In this document: positions 35,001 through 48,070 of the stretch, piece after piece
Layout of the letters: each line of letters opens with the position of its first letter
Position numbering within the stretch: the stretch's first letter is position 1
Assembly (NCBI RefSeq): GCF_010093815.1
Contig: NW_022985568.1
Location: forward strand, 498,449-562,448
From: Pseudovirgaria hyperparasitica
Taxonomy: Eukaryota > Ascomycota > Dothideomycetes > Acrospermales > Acrospermaceae
Length of the DNA stretch: 64,000 bases
Reading direction: 5' to 3'
Made by a program: the position numbers and the translations under genes
The notes under the pieces: generated by a model
The model's database searches: none
What the model was told of the DNA's origin: nothing
The model's input: the letters and a program-made list of their open reading frames with translations, nothing else

Positions 35001-35959
35001 GCTGAGGTGTTTGCCGATAGGTTGCAGAGCCGCCATCCCGAAGTCGACGAGCTTGATCTGGTGCGTGTTCTTGTCCAACAGAATATTCTCCGGCTTGAGG
35101 TCTCGATGATGGATGTTGATTCGATGGCAGTACAGGAGCGCTGCGATGATTTGGCGAAAGAGATAGACCGCCTCGTCCTCGTCGAGACCCCTGCGGTCAG
35201 AGATGTAGTTGAATAGTTCACCCCCCTCAACGTATTCCATGACTAGGTATCTACAATCATGTCAGGTATCGAAAAGTCAATTTGGTGGCTAGCTTACATT
35301 TCATTGCGGTTTTCCCACACATCAAACAGACGAACAATGTTCTTGTGATCTAGGAGCTTCATGATGACGATCTCTCGCTCCAAGCCGAATGGGATTGCAC
35401 GACCTTCTGGATAGAGGTCTTCAGCCTTGGTCGATTGGATCAGGTTCGCAAGACTGATGGCTCGGACTGTCTCCGCAACGGCCTTCTCGATGATCTTTGC
35501 GGCACCATATTGACCCGTCACGGAATGCCTGACAGCACGTACCTGTGAGCAGCCACCACGACCGATGGTCTTTCCAAGTTGCCATGGACCAATGTGCGAT
35601 TTGCGTTTGCTCACAACACTGCTATTGGAAACTGTCGAGCAAGCAGAGTCTCGCTTGCTTTGCGTCTCAGATGCGGCGAGCTCAGCCACCCGTCGGTGAC
35701 CCGGCGATCGTGGAGGGATTTTCCGTTCAGCGTCCGGGTTGCGGATCTTGAGAGTTCCTTTCGTCGTGGGAATGAGAGACTCATTATGGGGGATTGAAGC
35801 GGGCTGTGCAGGTGACGTCACCAGAGGCGACACCGCAGTAGGTTTGAGAGCAGCTCGTTGTGAAGATGGCGTTGGGGTAGGGGTGCTTGCGTTTGATCGG
35901 GAGGCCATATCGGCAAAGGGTTTGCGGGCAGTCTGCCGGCTTGCATAGTAACGATCCAT
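32055..35959 (-). CDS. Nim1/Gin4/Hsl1-type serine/threonine protein kinase
   Basis: Three exons on the minus strand, 35959-35298, 35250-32606 and 32551-32055, give 1267 residues. The kinase domain spans about 125-400: glycine loop GRGGCS (133-138), Lys155 in AAKII, HRD with Asp271, DFG with Asp290, and APE in the activation segment. A Ser/Thr/Pro-rich region follows, and the C-terminal 170 residues, with NWLARFLHIKPATQVL and GAASSFKKIV, match the KA1-like membrane-binding end of Hsl1/Gin4 kinases. These kinases act at the bud neck or septin ring and restrain Wee1 to time mitosis. The upstream in-frame extension uses a TTG and was rejected. The second intron is 54 nt, phase-neutral and without a stop, so retaining it would add 18 residues. 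The 3' end may be spliced further. Confidence 0.88.
32552..32605 (-). other. 54-nt stop-free, frame-neutral intron in the kinase gene
   Basis: On the minus strand this begins GTAAGT and ends ATAG, with a CTGAC branch-like site about 15 bases before the end. Its length is a multiple of three and it contains no in-frame stop. It lies between the disordered region and the C-terminal membrane-binding domain. Confidence 0.65.
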
Positions 35960-35960
35960 G

Positions 35961-35990
35961 TTAAGATGATTCAGTGTATGTGAGGTGCAT
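35961..35990 (-). promoter_or_regulatory. Nine-residue uORF ending one base before the kinase start
   Basis: On the minus strand, ATG at 35990 reads MHLTYTESS and stops with TAA at 35963-35961. Only base 35960 separates this stop from the kinase ATG at 35959. Such an arrangement is expected to limit translation of the kinase or to rely on leaky scanning or near-immediate reinitiation. Confidence 0.5.
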
Positions 35991-36960
35991 GTACAGGCCA
36001 AATTTTGATCTGGAAATCGAAGTATTGGAGAGAAGAGGGAAAGATGCTGTGGTTATCCAAGCGTGCAGTTGAGCAGGAACGGGGGCTCTCTGTCTTTGTC
36101 GGATTATAGCATGTTGTCGAGACAATTTGAATGTCCTTAGGAGTATTGGGGGTAAGCCGCGAGACGCGTAAGAAAAGCAGCAACACCCACAGCCGATGGT
36201 TGCCGCGCCAAAAGGAAGATATGAGTGAGTGGGAGTGAATGAGATGGAGAGCGCGCAATACAAACTTGACGTTTCTCTGGGGTTTGAGGGTGGCAGAAGC
36301 TTGGAAAGACGCGAAATGTGGCTTCCAAGGAAAGAGCGATGGAGTGTGGGGGCGCTTGCAAGCTCCGTGGGGTGAAAATTAAGTAAAACTGTCCAGGTGG
36401 GAAAGAGCAAAGGGATGTTTGACGAATTAAGACAGTACGGAAGGAAATGTTGAGGCCAGCAGAATCTCAGGGCCAAATGAGAATCAGTAGAGACTGTTGG
36501 AGACCTCGGAAGAGAGTGTTGATGAAGTTAGAGAGGTCACTGTTTACACGACGAAAGACGTTCGGGTGCAAGTAAGGGAGAACGGCGATTGCTTTCGTTG
36601 CTCGTTGCTCGTTGCTGCGGCGGTCGACGGTCGGCGTTCGGCTGAATCTCACGTGGAGACGCGTCGTGTTGGTGTTGGTGTCGAAAGTCGAATGCCAAGA
36701 AACCCACGATCTGAGCGATGGGCAGTAAGGAACGTATAGTATTATATGAAATAAAACTCGAGCAAAAACAGCACGTTTGGCGTAAAGGAATGTAAGACGC
36801 GTGAGAGAGAAGAATAGACAAAAGGGAGAAAAGAAAAGGTCGGTCTTGTGTCACGGAAGAAGGATGATTTTTGAATCTCACTGGCCTCTCAATCTCAATT
36901 TTCGACAAAATGCTCCGACAGCATCGCCCAATTTCGCTCCTGCGACCTGCATCAATCCTC
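35991..36960 (-). promoter_or_regulatory. ATG-depleted probable 5' leader of the kinase gene
   Basis: Read in the sense direction (minus strand), no ATG occurs between about 36920 and 36112, roughly 810 bases. A minimal two-codon uORF (ATG CTA TAA, 36112-36104) and the nine-residue uORF come next, then the main start. At ordinary composition about 12 ATGs would be expected. The stretch is also C/T-rich in the sense direction, like other fungal leaders. The transcription start is not visible. Confidence 0.5.
36104..36112 (-). promoter_or_regulatory. Minimal uORF in the kinase leader
   Basis: ATG CTA TAA on the minus strand encodes Met-Leu then stop. Together with the uORF at 35961-35990 it is one of only two ATGs in about 930 bases upstream of the kinase. 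Confidence 0.35.
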
Positions 36961-38966
36961 ATTAAACACGTCTATCATTCTCAATCACGATCTTGCTGAG
37001 GAAATGAGATAAAGGAAAGAAAATTCTATCACCTATCATTTATTCGCCATGGCCTATGACCTACCTCCGAGTGTTGCGCTACATTGATGCGATTCATCAA
37101 AGAGTAATCAGGCCTGAAGTCTGTTTGACGAGGCTACAGTGTACGAGAGGATCAAGCATGAGTATTTTGAGATGCATCAACCTGACTGATGAGACAAGAC
37201 ACCCTTTTATGAGATGATGTTGCGACGTGAAAGAGGATGAGTCTGCGCGGTGGAAGAAGTTATGGAATGGAGGGGCCATGAGGCTGCCTGAGGCCTGAGA
37301 CTCCACTCAGGCATCCAGGCAGCAACGCTAGCTCAGGGGTGAGATCGAGTCCGCATCGACAATACTATCATCATCATACAAGTACTTCCGACACCGCAAT
37401 TTGTCTTGAACTTCCACCAGGAGTGAATCCCTCTTGACCCATGCACACATCACAGCACTGACTTCTGCTTGAAGTCATCAAAGACGTTGGACCTCCAGTA
37501 CTCCACAGACGTGGTATCTCTTGAAATCCGCCGCAACTGGCGAGAAAGCTGCTTCATCCGTACATTCAAGCATATTATGAAGTATAGTAAAAGGCTCCTT
37601 TCATAGCCAGTCGTCTACACGTGCCATCATCACCTCACCATCCTCAAATCACACCGTCCACCCCAGCATTCCTCCATACCAGCATCACACAACCACACCC
37701 CAAACACGCGCTCTTCCCCTTTCCATCCCGACCCGCATGCACCGCCAGGAACACGGCCAGTATCATTTACCCATCCCCTCTCTTACCCCATCGCACACTC
37801 TCCACTCAACCCGGTCACCGGGATCAGGGTCGCAACAGCAATAGCGATATCAATATCAACAGTAATAATAATAGCAATGAACACGCACACACGCACGCAC
37901 GCACCCCCGAGAGATCAGATACGCCGAGGACACCCGGAATGGAAACAAGAGTGCGTGCGGTTATGCATCGCCGACCAGATCGGGCGGGCACGGTGATGTT
38001 TTGGTGCGAGGTGAGAAGGCGCTAGTGTTGTGGGTGATGGTGATGGTGTTTCATGGTTGTGTGAGGGTGAGAGCTGTGGTTATTCTGTTGGGGGGGTCTG
38101 AGGTGGGCTTGGAGGTGTTTGTGTTTGTGGGTGGTGTGTGTGAATTGGGATTAGGATTGTACGGCCGTCTCCTCGCTGTAGAGCCCTCAGCGCAAACGTT
38201 AGAGCTGTACTACAATCGTTTTACTACAATAATGAATTGTGTAGTGATGAATTGTGAGGTATGCCACCACGGTGAATCACTCTAGACAAGGACACACCAT
38301 CACTCCAGCGCATGCTGCGCTTACGCAGTATTCTAAATCAATACATGCATGCGTAGACTTCTCCCTTCTATATACACTTCGTCATAGCCGTTACCTACGC
38401 ACAAATCCATTTCCATGCCAACCTCAAACAGTAATCTACCAGGTCTCCAAACCGCCAGTCCAACATAGGGAGTCACATCGGGCGAGAAGGATCCATGGAT
38501 TCATCCATGATGACAGAAGCTCACCTCATCTCAATCGCTCGAGTCCTTCCACCAATCCACACACTACGCACGCTCCCAGCATACAAGACAACATCCTATA
38601 ATAGGTACAACCCAGTAATTTCGGTTAATGCACCAGCACCCCCAGAACAATCCAACTCATGCTCGGTGTGCGCGACGAACTCTGAGACATTTGAGAACAT
38701 ACCTCACTTCCTACCTACGGGGTTATCCCCTGTTTGTCTGTCTGCCTGCCTGTCTGTCTATATATCTTACCAACAAAAACAAAGCAACGTGCGTGCGTAC
38801 GTGAGTGCAACATTCATTTCAATAGACACAGCAAAATTTACGACATACAACCATGTCCAACCTCCGAGACTTCAGAGCCAGCCGCAGAAGAACATAGGTC
38901 AGAGACAGAGACAGGACTGTGTAGCATTAGCTGGTCAGTTAGCCAGTTAATCGTCAGGGTGTTGAA

Positions 38967-39032
38967 GATGTCTGATGTCTGATGTCTGATGTCTGATGTC
39001 TGATGTCTGATGTCTGATGTCTGATGTCTGAT
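38967..39032 (+). repeat. Heptanucleotide tandem array, unit GATGTCT
   Basis: Nine perfect copies of GATGTCT run from 38967 to 39029, followed by a partial GAT. There is no interruption. A seven-base unit with perfect copies suggests recent slippage expansion and probable length variation between strains. Confidence 0.95.
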
Positions 39033-42000
39033 ATTCGCTTATAGGATCTTTGAAGCGCTGATGTGACTGACAGTGCTAGGGAGTCCGGTACGGCGCTTGG
39101 TAGAGGCTTTTGTGTCTGCTGTTTCAGTGTGTAAGTGTGTGTGTCATACCCTTTCCCAGCTCAGGAGACAATCAAACGGACCATCATCCACCCGAAAGCA
39201 GAACATAACCACGACATACCAGCACAAGTGCGGAGTATAGATTTGTTCATACCTGCCTGCCTACTTACCTATCTACCTACGTGTATGATGGCCTCAAGGG
39301 TGGTGTAACGTTACGATCGCGATTCACGCGTCAGGGGCCCTGGTGCAGGAGCGTGGACTAAGTCAAGACTAATTTTCGTCCTGGAGGGTAGTTCATATTC
39401 GACGGCGACTAGACGGCCAGAGAAATATGAAACTGTGTCTGGCTTTGTTGTACAGACGGGAATGATAGGCACGTGTAGAGAGTTTGCGTGTCGGATGCTC
39501 CACACAGAGAGATACCAGGGGTGCTAAGGATGATGGAAGTGGAGTGGATTTGATTTGATTCCAGGTTTCAGCTATGGATGTGTCTTTTTTTAGATGATAC
39601 ATAGCTTGTCTGGATGTGTAGAAGAGGCATGTCGATCTCATACAACGACTCACGACGCTTTTGATTGATAAGGCGCTGGCAAACAGCAAGTATTGTTGAT
39701 ACTATGAACTTATATAATTTGCCTGTAAATTCTGCCACCACCTTTACCACCCCTAGACGCTGAAGATACAGATATCGTGACTGCGTGGGGTCATCTACGA
39801 GTCTGTCTCCTATTTTGCAATCAGTTTACTTAAGAGTGAAGAACTATGCGACTTTGGGTGTTAAGATTCAACCCAGTATATAACTTGCTGGGTAGATGCT
39901 AGATAGACGGTGGACGGATCATGCGATTTAGTCACACAATCTGAAGAGTACACAGTTGTGTGTGGTTTGAAAAAGAGTATATGTGAAGTGGGGTGCAATG
40001 TGTCAATTAATCCATTTCTAAAACAACCAATTAGTCTGGCGATACTCTAGCAGCAAAATTGGCCAGACTGATGCCTCAAGTAACTAACGAACTAACTAAC
40101 AATAACAAGGTCTCCGAACATATGAGCTACTCCTCAGGCCTCGGTCACAATTCTTGATGTCTAACAAACGGCGTGTAAACAGTCAAAAAAACAGCTCTCA
40201 AGCGTCTCGCCGTCTACCTCCTAGTATTATAGTAGTCGATGAGACTACCTGTCGTACCTGCCTAAGCATCAGGCTACTGGACAGACATGTGGCTGCTGTG
40301 TGGATGGACCTCGGGCTTGCCTGTCAAGTGTCACGACGGGTGTGGATGTGTAGTGGTGGCGGAGAGGCTGCTACCTAGGTATGTGAGAATCTGCCACTGG
40401 CGTCTATGGATACTAATGATAGTGGTGGTGGTGGTTAGGTACCGGTAGTTGGATGACGTCGTTCATTTATTCACTGCCTGGGCCGTTTAGTTAGCGACAA
40501 GTAGTCGTGCACGCCGTGGATACCTAGTGAACAGACATCGTCGCTGTCAAATGCACGCTCTGTTTACAGTCCGGTCTCGGGACTGGTCAACTCGTTCGCA
40601 CACGATCAATCTACGTCAATGACTGTTTTAGTGCGGAGGACATAGTCACGCCGCTCCGACAGAACAGATAGACGAGCATTAGATCACAGCCCAACCAAGA
40701 CAATAGTCACTCGCAGGTACGGCGGTCGTCGCCGTTGTTGACACCTAGGTCATCGACCAAGGACGGGAAGCCAAGACGGTCTTCAGCGGTCTGGGTCCCA
40801 AAACCTCGGCCGGCCTTAACAAAAGAGACCGCCCTTTTTCTCCATTTCCTGCCGAGATACATACAGTATACGTAGGTAAAATAGTAAGCGCGGGCGGACA
40901 AAGCAATTGATAGAATGGATATAGCTGGTGACCGGCGGCCGCTCGCTCGCTTCGAGGCTGGCGGGTCTCTGCCGCCGCAACTCAAGGACCGACTAACCTG
41001 TAACCCCCTCCCCCCCGCGCGCCAACTTTAAGGGCAAAAAGAAGCGCCGAGTAGTGATGCCGCCCCCGTGCAGTACAGAGTCGGCCGGGCCAGCTAAGGT
41101 ATTTCCAGAAGCGGAAATAGTAGATGGGACACCTGGAGCCCCATATTACTCTGGCCGTAAGGGAAAAGAGAGTGGGGAAAATCAGGGTAGATAGTCAGTT
41201 ACTCAGTGGGTTAGTAACTTAGCCCCCAAGGATAATGGATGGCTGGCTAGACGCGAACTATCCATACACATCGTGCAATGACGATATGTGACACTTTGCG
41301 AAGGCCGCGGAGCGTGTGTCTGTGTCTTGTGTGTGCCTTGAATCATACGTATCATTTGCGCCGGAGCGAGCGTCTTTGCAGCCAATGGAGTCGCCGTAAA
41401 TGCATGTACATGTATAGTATCAAAGCATCAACCTGGAAATCGATAGGCGGCATACTTTGGCCATTCCAACCCACTATCTACCGATCCATCCATCAACACA
41501 TCCAAGTTATCATCCATACCAGAATCATGCACAGCGCTTAGACGCGCGCACACGCACACACGCGCACGCGCACATGGGACATACAGATTGACCCCTTAGG
41601 TATTAGTAAGTGAGTGAGTGAGTCGAGGCGAATGCGTGGAGAGCCGTGAAGCCATGGACAGCCACTCTGTGCCTCCTCTCTTGCGAGAGAGTGTAAGTAG
41701 GCTTGGGAGGCTTGATGGAGGCACACGCCAGACCCAGAGGCCGCATATGCCATCTTCGCAGAGGCCGTCGGGACAGTCAGGCATGGCAGGTATAGTCGAG
41801 TTGACAGAGGAAGCTAGAGGGGGTTGTAGGTAAGTGTGTAAGTAACTACGTAGGCAGGCCAGGAGAGCATTGAAGCGGCGCCTCCGTGATGACAGATGCT
41901 GCATAAGACTGGAAGGAAGTGAGTGTCTCCGGGGTACATGTTGTCGTCGTCAACATTGTCGTCGATGAAAGTGCATCATGAGCAAACATTGAATCACAGT

Positions 42001-42680
42001 CTCGACCTCGAAATTCCCATATGGGGTTGTGATCAGCGCAGGGCCTGGGTTGCGAGTACAGACAGAGCCCGAAGATGGCAAAGATTTGCCCTGCCAGGCG
42101 GCCACCAAGAGGCCAGAGCAGCCTGCGGTCGAGTGCGTTTTGCGGCTTGAAGGCTTAACGGGCAGCGTAGAATTAACAACCAGAAGAGAAAGGAAAGAAA
42201 ACAAGGAAAAAGGGCTGCGGCGTGGCTGGGGCGGCTCCAATGACGGTGGCATGGATCGGGCCACGGAGGCCAAGCATAAGGGGGGGAATTATCCAAGATC
42301 TCGACCTCGACCTCGACTCCAGGAGTCAGTCTACTGGCTAGACCCGAGGGTTTATGAGCTAACTAACAAGTACGTCTATCTCCGCCGGAAGAAGCATTCG
42401 AGATATCAAGATCCAATGACTGAGTCGAGCCTGCGCGCAATATGTAGTGATAATTGATGCTGTCTGTCTGTCTGCTAGCAGGGCACTGCGCTGCAGTAGT
42501 GCGGGCGCGTCGAAGGATCAGGCTGAGCCGAAGGCGGCCACGCGAGAGACGAGCATGTTGGCACACAAACACAACACCAGGTATACAGTAGTGGCAATGG
42601 TGGTAGAGGAGGGCGGCGGCATGGGGGGGTTACCAGGTCGTGCGTCCATGCATCGTCCATGTTTGCTTTTGCTTGCGTGG

Positions 42681-42784
<104 letters not shown>

Positions 42785-44429
42785 GATGATAGGATCCGGT
42801 GTGTCGGCTCGATGGCTGCGGTTGTGGTGGTGGTTTATAGTGGGCAAACCCCAATCTCCAGCGATCGACCAAAGGCGCGCGGTGGGCTTGAAGTCGCAAA
42901 CATGCTAGAACCTGGAGACGATCTGGAGACGCCAAACTCGTGGTTCTGAGGGATCTGATGAGGCTCTTGCACAGCTAAGGATGCCGTGGCCATGGTCAGT
43001 ATCATTATCAAATGTAAACAACACCACGACCGACAACGGTCCTGCTACTCTCTCTCCTCCTGTTACCTCAAGTGAATTACCTACTACTACAGACGAATGA
43101 CGCGACTGCTCGGCCGTCTGCATTTCCCCCTCACATCGGTAATTATCGTCTACCTACTGTACCATTCAAGAGGACAGACAGCTAGAACTAACAGTCAGTC
43201 CCGCGAGCGATTTAAGTTGAGAGAGAGGGGGTCCGCGAATCGACTGGGCCAAGCTTGGAAATTCCGAGCAAAGTCTAGGGTTTATTTTGCAAGTAGGTAA
43301 GTAACCGTCCTGTAAATTGTATGGTGGGCCAGAAAAGGCAATACTTTTTAGGATATTTACATGCCTGGGGTCCCCTTGCGCCGCACAACAGACAAGGCTC
43401 GGGGATGACCGAGAGAGGCGCCTTTTTCGACGCCGACGACGCCCGCCGCCCGCGTGGCCTGCCGACAGAACATGGCGCTCTCTCTCTCGGGGGCTTGCAA
43501 AGGCCCAGGCTCATCGTGCGTCGTGGTGGATGGGACGTGATGGTTCTCCCGATGCATTGACGATGTGGCTTTTTCGATATCCCCCCTTTGAGACTAAGAG
43601 CGAGTATGTACTTGCGTCTTGCGCTCGTGAGCCTAGATACCACCTCATGCATACAGGGAGAGGTCGAGGGTGTCTTGGCTGCTCTTGGGCCCCTAGAGGC
43701 CTCGTGCGATGGCGATGGCGGCTGCTCCCACGCTGCAGAAACAGCGCCTTGGGCTGTGGTGGCTTCGATATCAGGCTGCTTGACGTATGCCACGCCCTTC
43801 CACCTGATGTGCTAGATGTGGGAGACGAAAGAGAACTAACAACTTGCGACAAGTCTGGCAGTGTTAGTAGCATTAGTTGTTTACGCTTCTTTCGCGTTTC
43901 ATCTCCTCTATTTTACATCGCAAGCGAGGCGATGCTGCCGCGGAGGCTACAATTGACGGACCGACGGGGCTATCCTTGTCAACGTCGCACGATGCCTTTG
44001 TCCTGCATGTTTACATTTGGACGTTGGTGACGAACACTTGACGAACTGGAGAGGGCATGTCCTGTTGTATCGAACTATATGATAGGGTTTGAATGATATA
44101 TTAACTTTTGCTCTGACGTCGTGTGGCATTATGGCGTAAACGTCTTTTTGCTACGTTCTATGGTACAGTACACATGCGAGCCAGAAAGCTTCGTATGTAT
44201 CAGAGCCGCAATGGAGAGCCACAGACAGTATGACCAAGAGCACGCACTAATTGATAATATTACTTCGATACCAGGATGGTCCAGTCCATTTACTGGCCCC
44301 GATGAGATCTGAAGAGCACAGAACACTCAACATGCGATCTATCTACCTGGTACAGTACCCTGCAAGACTTTTTGCCTAGGCCAGCCAGAAACCGCGCTGC
44401 TGGGAGTCTGTGTAAGGGTGGCGGATGCA

Positions 44430-44453
44430 CACAAGTCCACAAGTCCACAAGTC
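44430..44453 (+). repeat. Three tandem copies of CACAAGTC
   Basis: Three exact eight-base units are followed by a degenerate fourth, CACAATC. It is too short to judge function; it could be slippage or a cluster of binding sites. Confidence 0.7.
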
Positions 44454-44569
44454 CACAATCAACCTCGAACCTCGCGAATCCACATCGTACAAAAAGCCCG
44501 CGGACTCTCTTCCTCAAGCATTATTGATGGTATTATTTATGAAGTGCTGAGAGCAATAGTAATGCTCTG

Positions 44570-44625
44570 TACGTGTGTGCGTGCTTGTGCGTGTGCGTGT
44601 GCGTGTGCGTATGTATATATGCGTA
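44570..44625 (+). repeat. TGTGCG-type imperfect tandem repeat
   Basis: The stretch is made of GTGTGC/GTGCGT hexamer-like units followed by GTATGTATATATGCGTAC. It is another simple repeat in the gene-free region. Confidence 0.7.
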
Positions 44626-46197
44626 CATTGCAGTTTCCCGACTCCTTCCCGGCGTACCATGACACAAAAATGCAACATATTATCCCATTATCCATTGGTT
44701 CACCCGTTCCGAGCAAGACATCTTTGTCATGTCCATGACCAGAAGAAGCCAACGCTGGAGGTCTTGGACCCCAAGGATTTGAAGACATTTTATGTTGCCA
44801 AGCAATGCCTCGTGCGCTGCCTGTTGCTCGGTGGAGGAGATGGCGACGGGTGGGTGCGATTGTGGCTGTTTGGCGAACACCTCTGCCCGTGGCGTGGACA
44901 GTTTTGACCATAATGCATACATACATAGTGCCATTGGAACTGACTTTCATGCCCCCACTGCAAGCCAAATCTATAGCCACCTAGTAGGACTGACAAGAGA
45001 CTAGCATTTTATTCGTACTGTATTATCCATAAATAATATAATATATCAGAACTCAAACATCTGACGTGGTTGGAATGGATGGATGTCTCTCTCTCTCTCG
45101 TCAGAGCTCTCACTAAACGAGAGAGAATGCACATGGGGACCTTTGCTCATTCATCTCACCACCCCCCTCCCCTTGCCCTAGGGCCTGTTGCCGCCATACC
45201 ATACCCACGTGGAACGCTGGACAAAACAGCAGGGCACTCACACGACTGGGCGATACTGTAAGTGCGAGATCACCAATGAGATCGGCAGCGTGCAGAGAGT
45301 GCGCCAACCAGATGCTGCAGCATTTGGTGCAATCAGCAGCATCTTCTCATCCTGTCGCAGCTTCTGGTCGCACCGTAATGTTGGATAATTAAAATGATCC
45401 ATACCCTTTTTCTTCTTTCCCTGGTGGCCGGTGAGATGTATCCCTGGCCGCCGCACGCACGCACAAACGAACGAGCGAACGAGCACGCAAGCAGGCATGG
45501 ACACAGGGCAGGGACAAGAGTCAAGCGCGCGCGCTCCAGATAGAGAATATTGAGCACATGGTCTCTGGATGACGATGACGAGATGTGATTAGTCTCATGG
45601 GGGCGCGTGTGTCTGGTTGAGTGAGAGGACGCAGCCTGCCGCTTGTCCCTGGGCCTGCCTTGGACGCAGGATTGGAGCGTCAGAGTGTTCGCTCCAACAA
45701 GGCAGCGCAGCGGTCGAGGAGACAAAACAGGAATAAGTCATCTGTCTTAGTTCCTGGGTGGTGCTGTTGTTGGTTTCCCTGGGACCTCACCGACCCATGG
45801 TTTAGGAGAGGAGAGGGAGGAGAGCTCGGCCGAGGTGTGTGCTCGCTTACCATACTATACATGGCTGGGTGGATTCAAAAGTCTCGTATTCGCTGGACCA
45901 TGCGCGTTCCCGAGTAGGAACCATAGAGATTAGAGGTTAAGTACAGATAGACCTGACGCGCTTCTCTGCTCTCTGCACACACACTACGGAGGATTCGTAG
46001 CGGCTCAGTCAGCTGTCCAATAGAGCGCTTCTTCTTCTTCCAATCTTCCCCTTCTGGCACACGACTGCATGCAATAGTCTACAGCGCCGATGCAGGTGCC
46101 AGGCGTTCTGCTACACCTTTCAACTGCGCCGCCATCGCTTCCAGGCTTTCTGATGTTTCAGAGGCTTCAGCAGAAGAAGAAAGAGTGAGAGATGATG

Positions 46198-46250
46198 GTG
46201 TGCGTGTGTGTATGTATGTACGTATGTAGGTATGTGTGTGTGTGGAGAAC
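46198..46250 (+). repeat. GTGT/GTAT microsatellite patch
   Basis: Imperfect GTGT, GTAT and GTAC tetranucleotides run for about 50 bases. Similar patches recur at about 9590-9620, 37880-37905, 38735-38760, 45450-45495 and 47815-47840. Confidence 0.65.
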
Positions 46251-48070
46251 GGCACATGCGAGTGTGTTTCAGGCTATTAGGTCGCTCAAGCGCCTGCGAT
46301 AGGAGGATGCATGCCTTGGGTTGATTGATTGACGAAGACGAGAACCCAATTCAAAAACAAGCACCGTCCAACCGTCGACCAAGTCCACACTTCCACACTA
46401 TCACAACTCCACTCCCGTTCCCCACGACGCCAATCCCGAGTTGAGAGTACGCCGGCCGGACTCTCTGCTTGCTGGATCTTAGGGGGGGACCTCTGACTGG
46501 CTGTAGCGTTCGGGCGGTATCGGGCTTAGCGTCCGTTTCGCTAAAGGAGAAAATCCCAATTCCCAGAAGTGGATCTCTGTGCTGGATCAAGATTCAAAAC
46601 GATGATGAATGATGATTGATGTTGCCAGTGCGCGTGTGTGCGTAGCTATTCCACTCTCTGCGCCATCCGCTCGGGTCGGGTCAAAACTCCCCGGGACAGG
46701 GAACGGCCTGCTTGATGCTGGAGGCGAAAGACCGTCCTGTGATATTTCGAAAAGAATGCAGAAGAGAAACAGTAGCCACAACAAGAAGATGAAGAAGAGG
46801 ACGAAGTTAGCTTAGAGGTAATTAGCAACAGCAACAGCAAGCACAAGATGGGCTGAATGACGATCGACTATCTTTAGCATAGCCACTATCTGTAGGCAGT
46901 TCACAGGTACAGACAGTATTATGCGATGTGACTACAGTACGTGCTCTGGCACCTCCCGCTTCCTGGCCACCGGCAGTGCCCTGTTTAGCTTGTAGGAGAT
47001 TTAATGATGATTATCCGTGTGCATTTCCGATCCCTAAGTCTCTGTATGCCTTCGGCTTTTCCGCCTTGCTTAACCAAGCATATGCAGTAGGTACGTACTC
47101 CGGCCAGAAAACCCCCCAGGTTCTCTCTCTCTCTCTCTACGTACAGGGCCTTGTGATCCGTAGCGAGCAGTTATTGTCCCTTTCACTAGTATAATTAGCA
47201 CAACACACAGCGCTTTGTCAGAGAAAGCTAGGTAGGGGCCAGCCGCCAAGCGGATAGGGCAATAGTATACCAAGCATTGTGGATTGTGCAAAGTTTGGAG
47301 CCGAGAATGGCCTCAGCGCTCCCTTCAAGCCCATCCCGCACGCCAACGACGTCTTCTGGGGCCCAACAGAGATGCACTGACAGGGTCACAGGGCCTAGGG
47401 CGTGAGAAGAGTCAGGGATTCTGACCAGACTTGCAGCTGCTGCTGGTCGCCTGCCTGCCTGCCATCCACTCACCGGGGGCCTGGAGCGAGATCAGGGCCA
47501 TGTCCTTGTCTTTGTTGCCCCTGCCTTGCAATCGTGCACTCACTCATCAGCTGTGATGGGTTCTGCTCCTGAGTCCTGGGCTCCTGTGGCAGCTGGGTTG
47601 CCAGCAGTCCAGGATTGCAGGAGAGGGATTCCCGGTATTGCTATCCGCGATACGCAGATCCAGATGGGAGGTGTATCTGATAGTGTAAGTCAAGTCAGTG
47701 TGTAGTAACCCAGTCGCATGGCAGCCCTGTATCTCACTCAGCATCGTGACTATGTGGTTGTCGGTGCCAATTCAAGGAGCCTTGATGTCTCTCTCCGGGC
47801 TACGTAGTAGTATGTATGTATGTACAGTACGTACCTATGTTTTGTGCACACAAGGAACAAGCAGCAAATGTGCCGTGCACACCAGCTACCAACTACCAGT
47901 ACCGCCCACCGCCAGCAGCCCAGCAGCCAACCCAGCGGCTGCCCGCCAGCCAAACCGCCCGCCGCTGCAACCCCTGACTGACATAACGACATACAGTACA
48001 ACACACCCACACACTCCCTTTGCAACTCCAACATCCTTCGCTTTACCGCCCTCTGCGCGCCGACGCATAT

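Noticed and set aside
35810-35822. CRE-like palindrome GGTGACGTCACC
   Set aside because: It lies inside the kinase coding exon and encodes ordinary residues; a regulatory role is not supported.
37621-38025. 134-codon Pro/Ser/His-rich frame
   Set aside because: Low complexity, no conserved feature, and continuous with ACAC/GCAC simple repeats.
38967-39032. CRISPR-like array
   Set aside because: Seven-base contiguous units without spacers are a simple repeat, and the genome is eukaryotic.
43317-44030. 237-codon open frame in the gene-free island
   Set aside because: The translation is Arg-rich, without domain or plausible start context, and overlaps other long frames on both strands. GC-rich sequence explains it.
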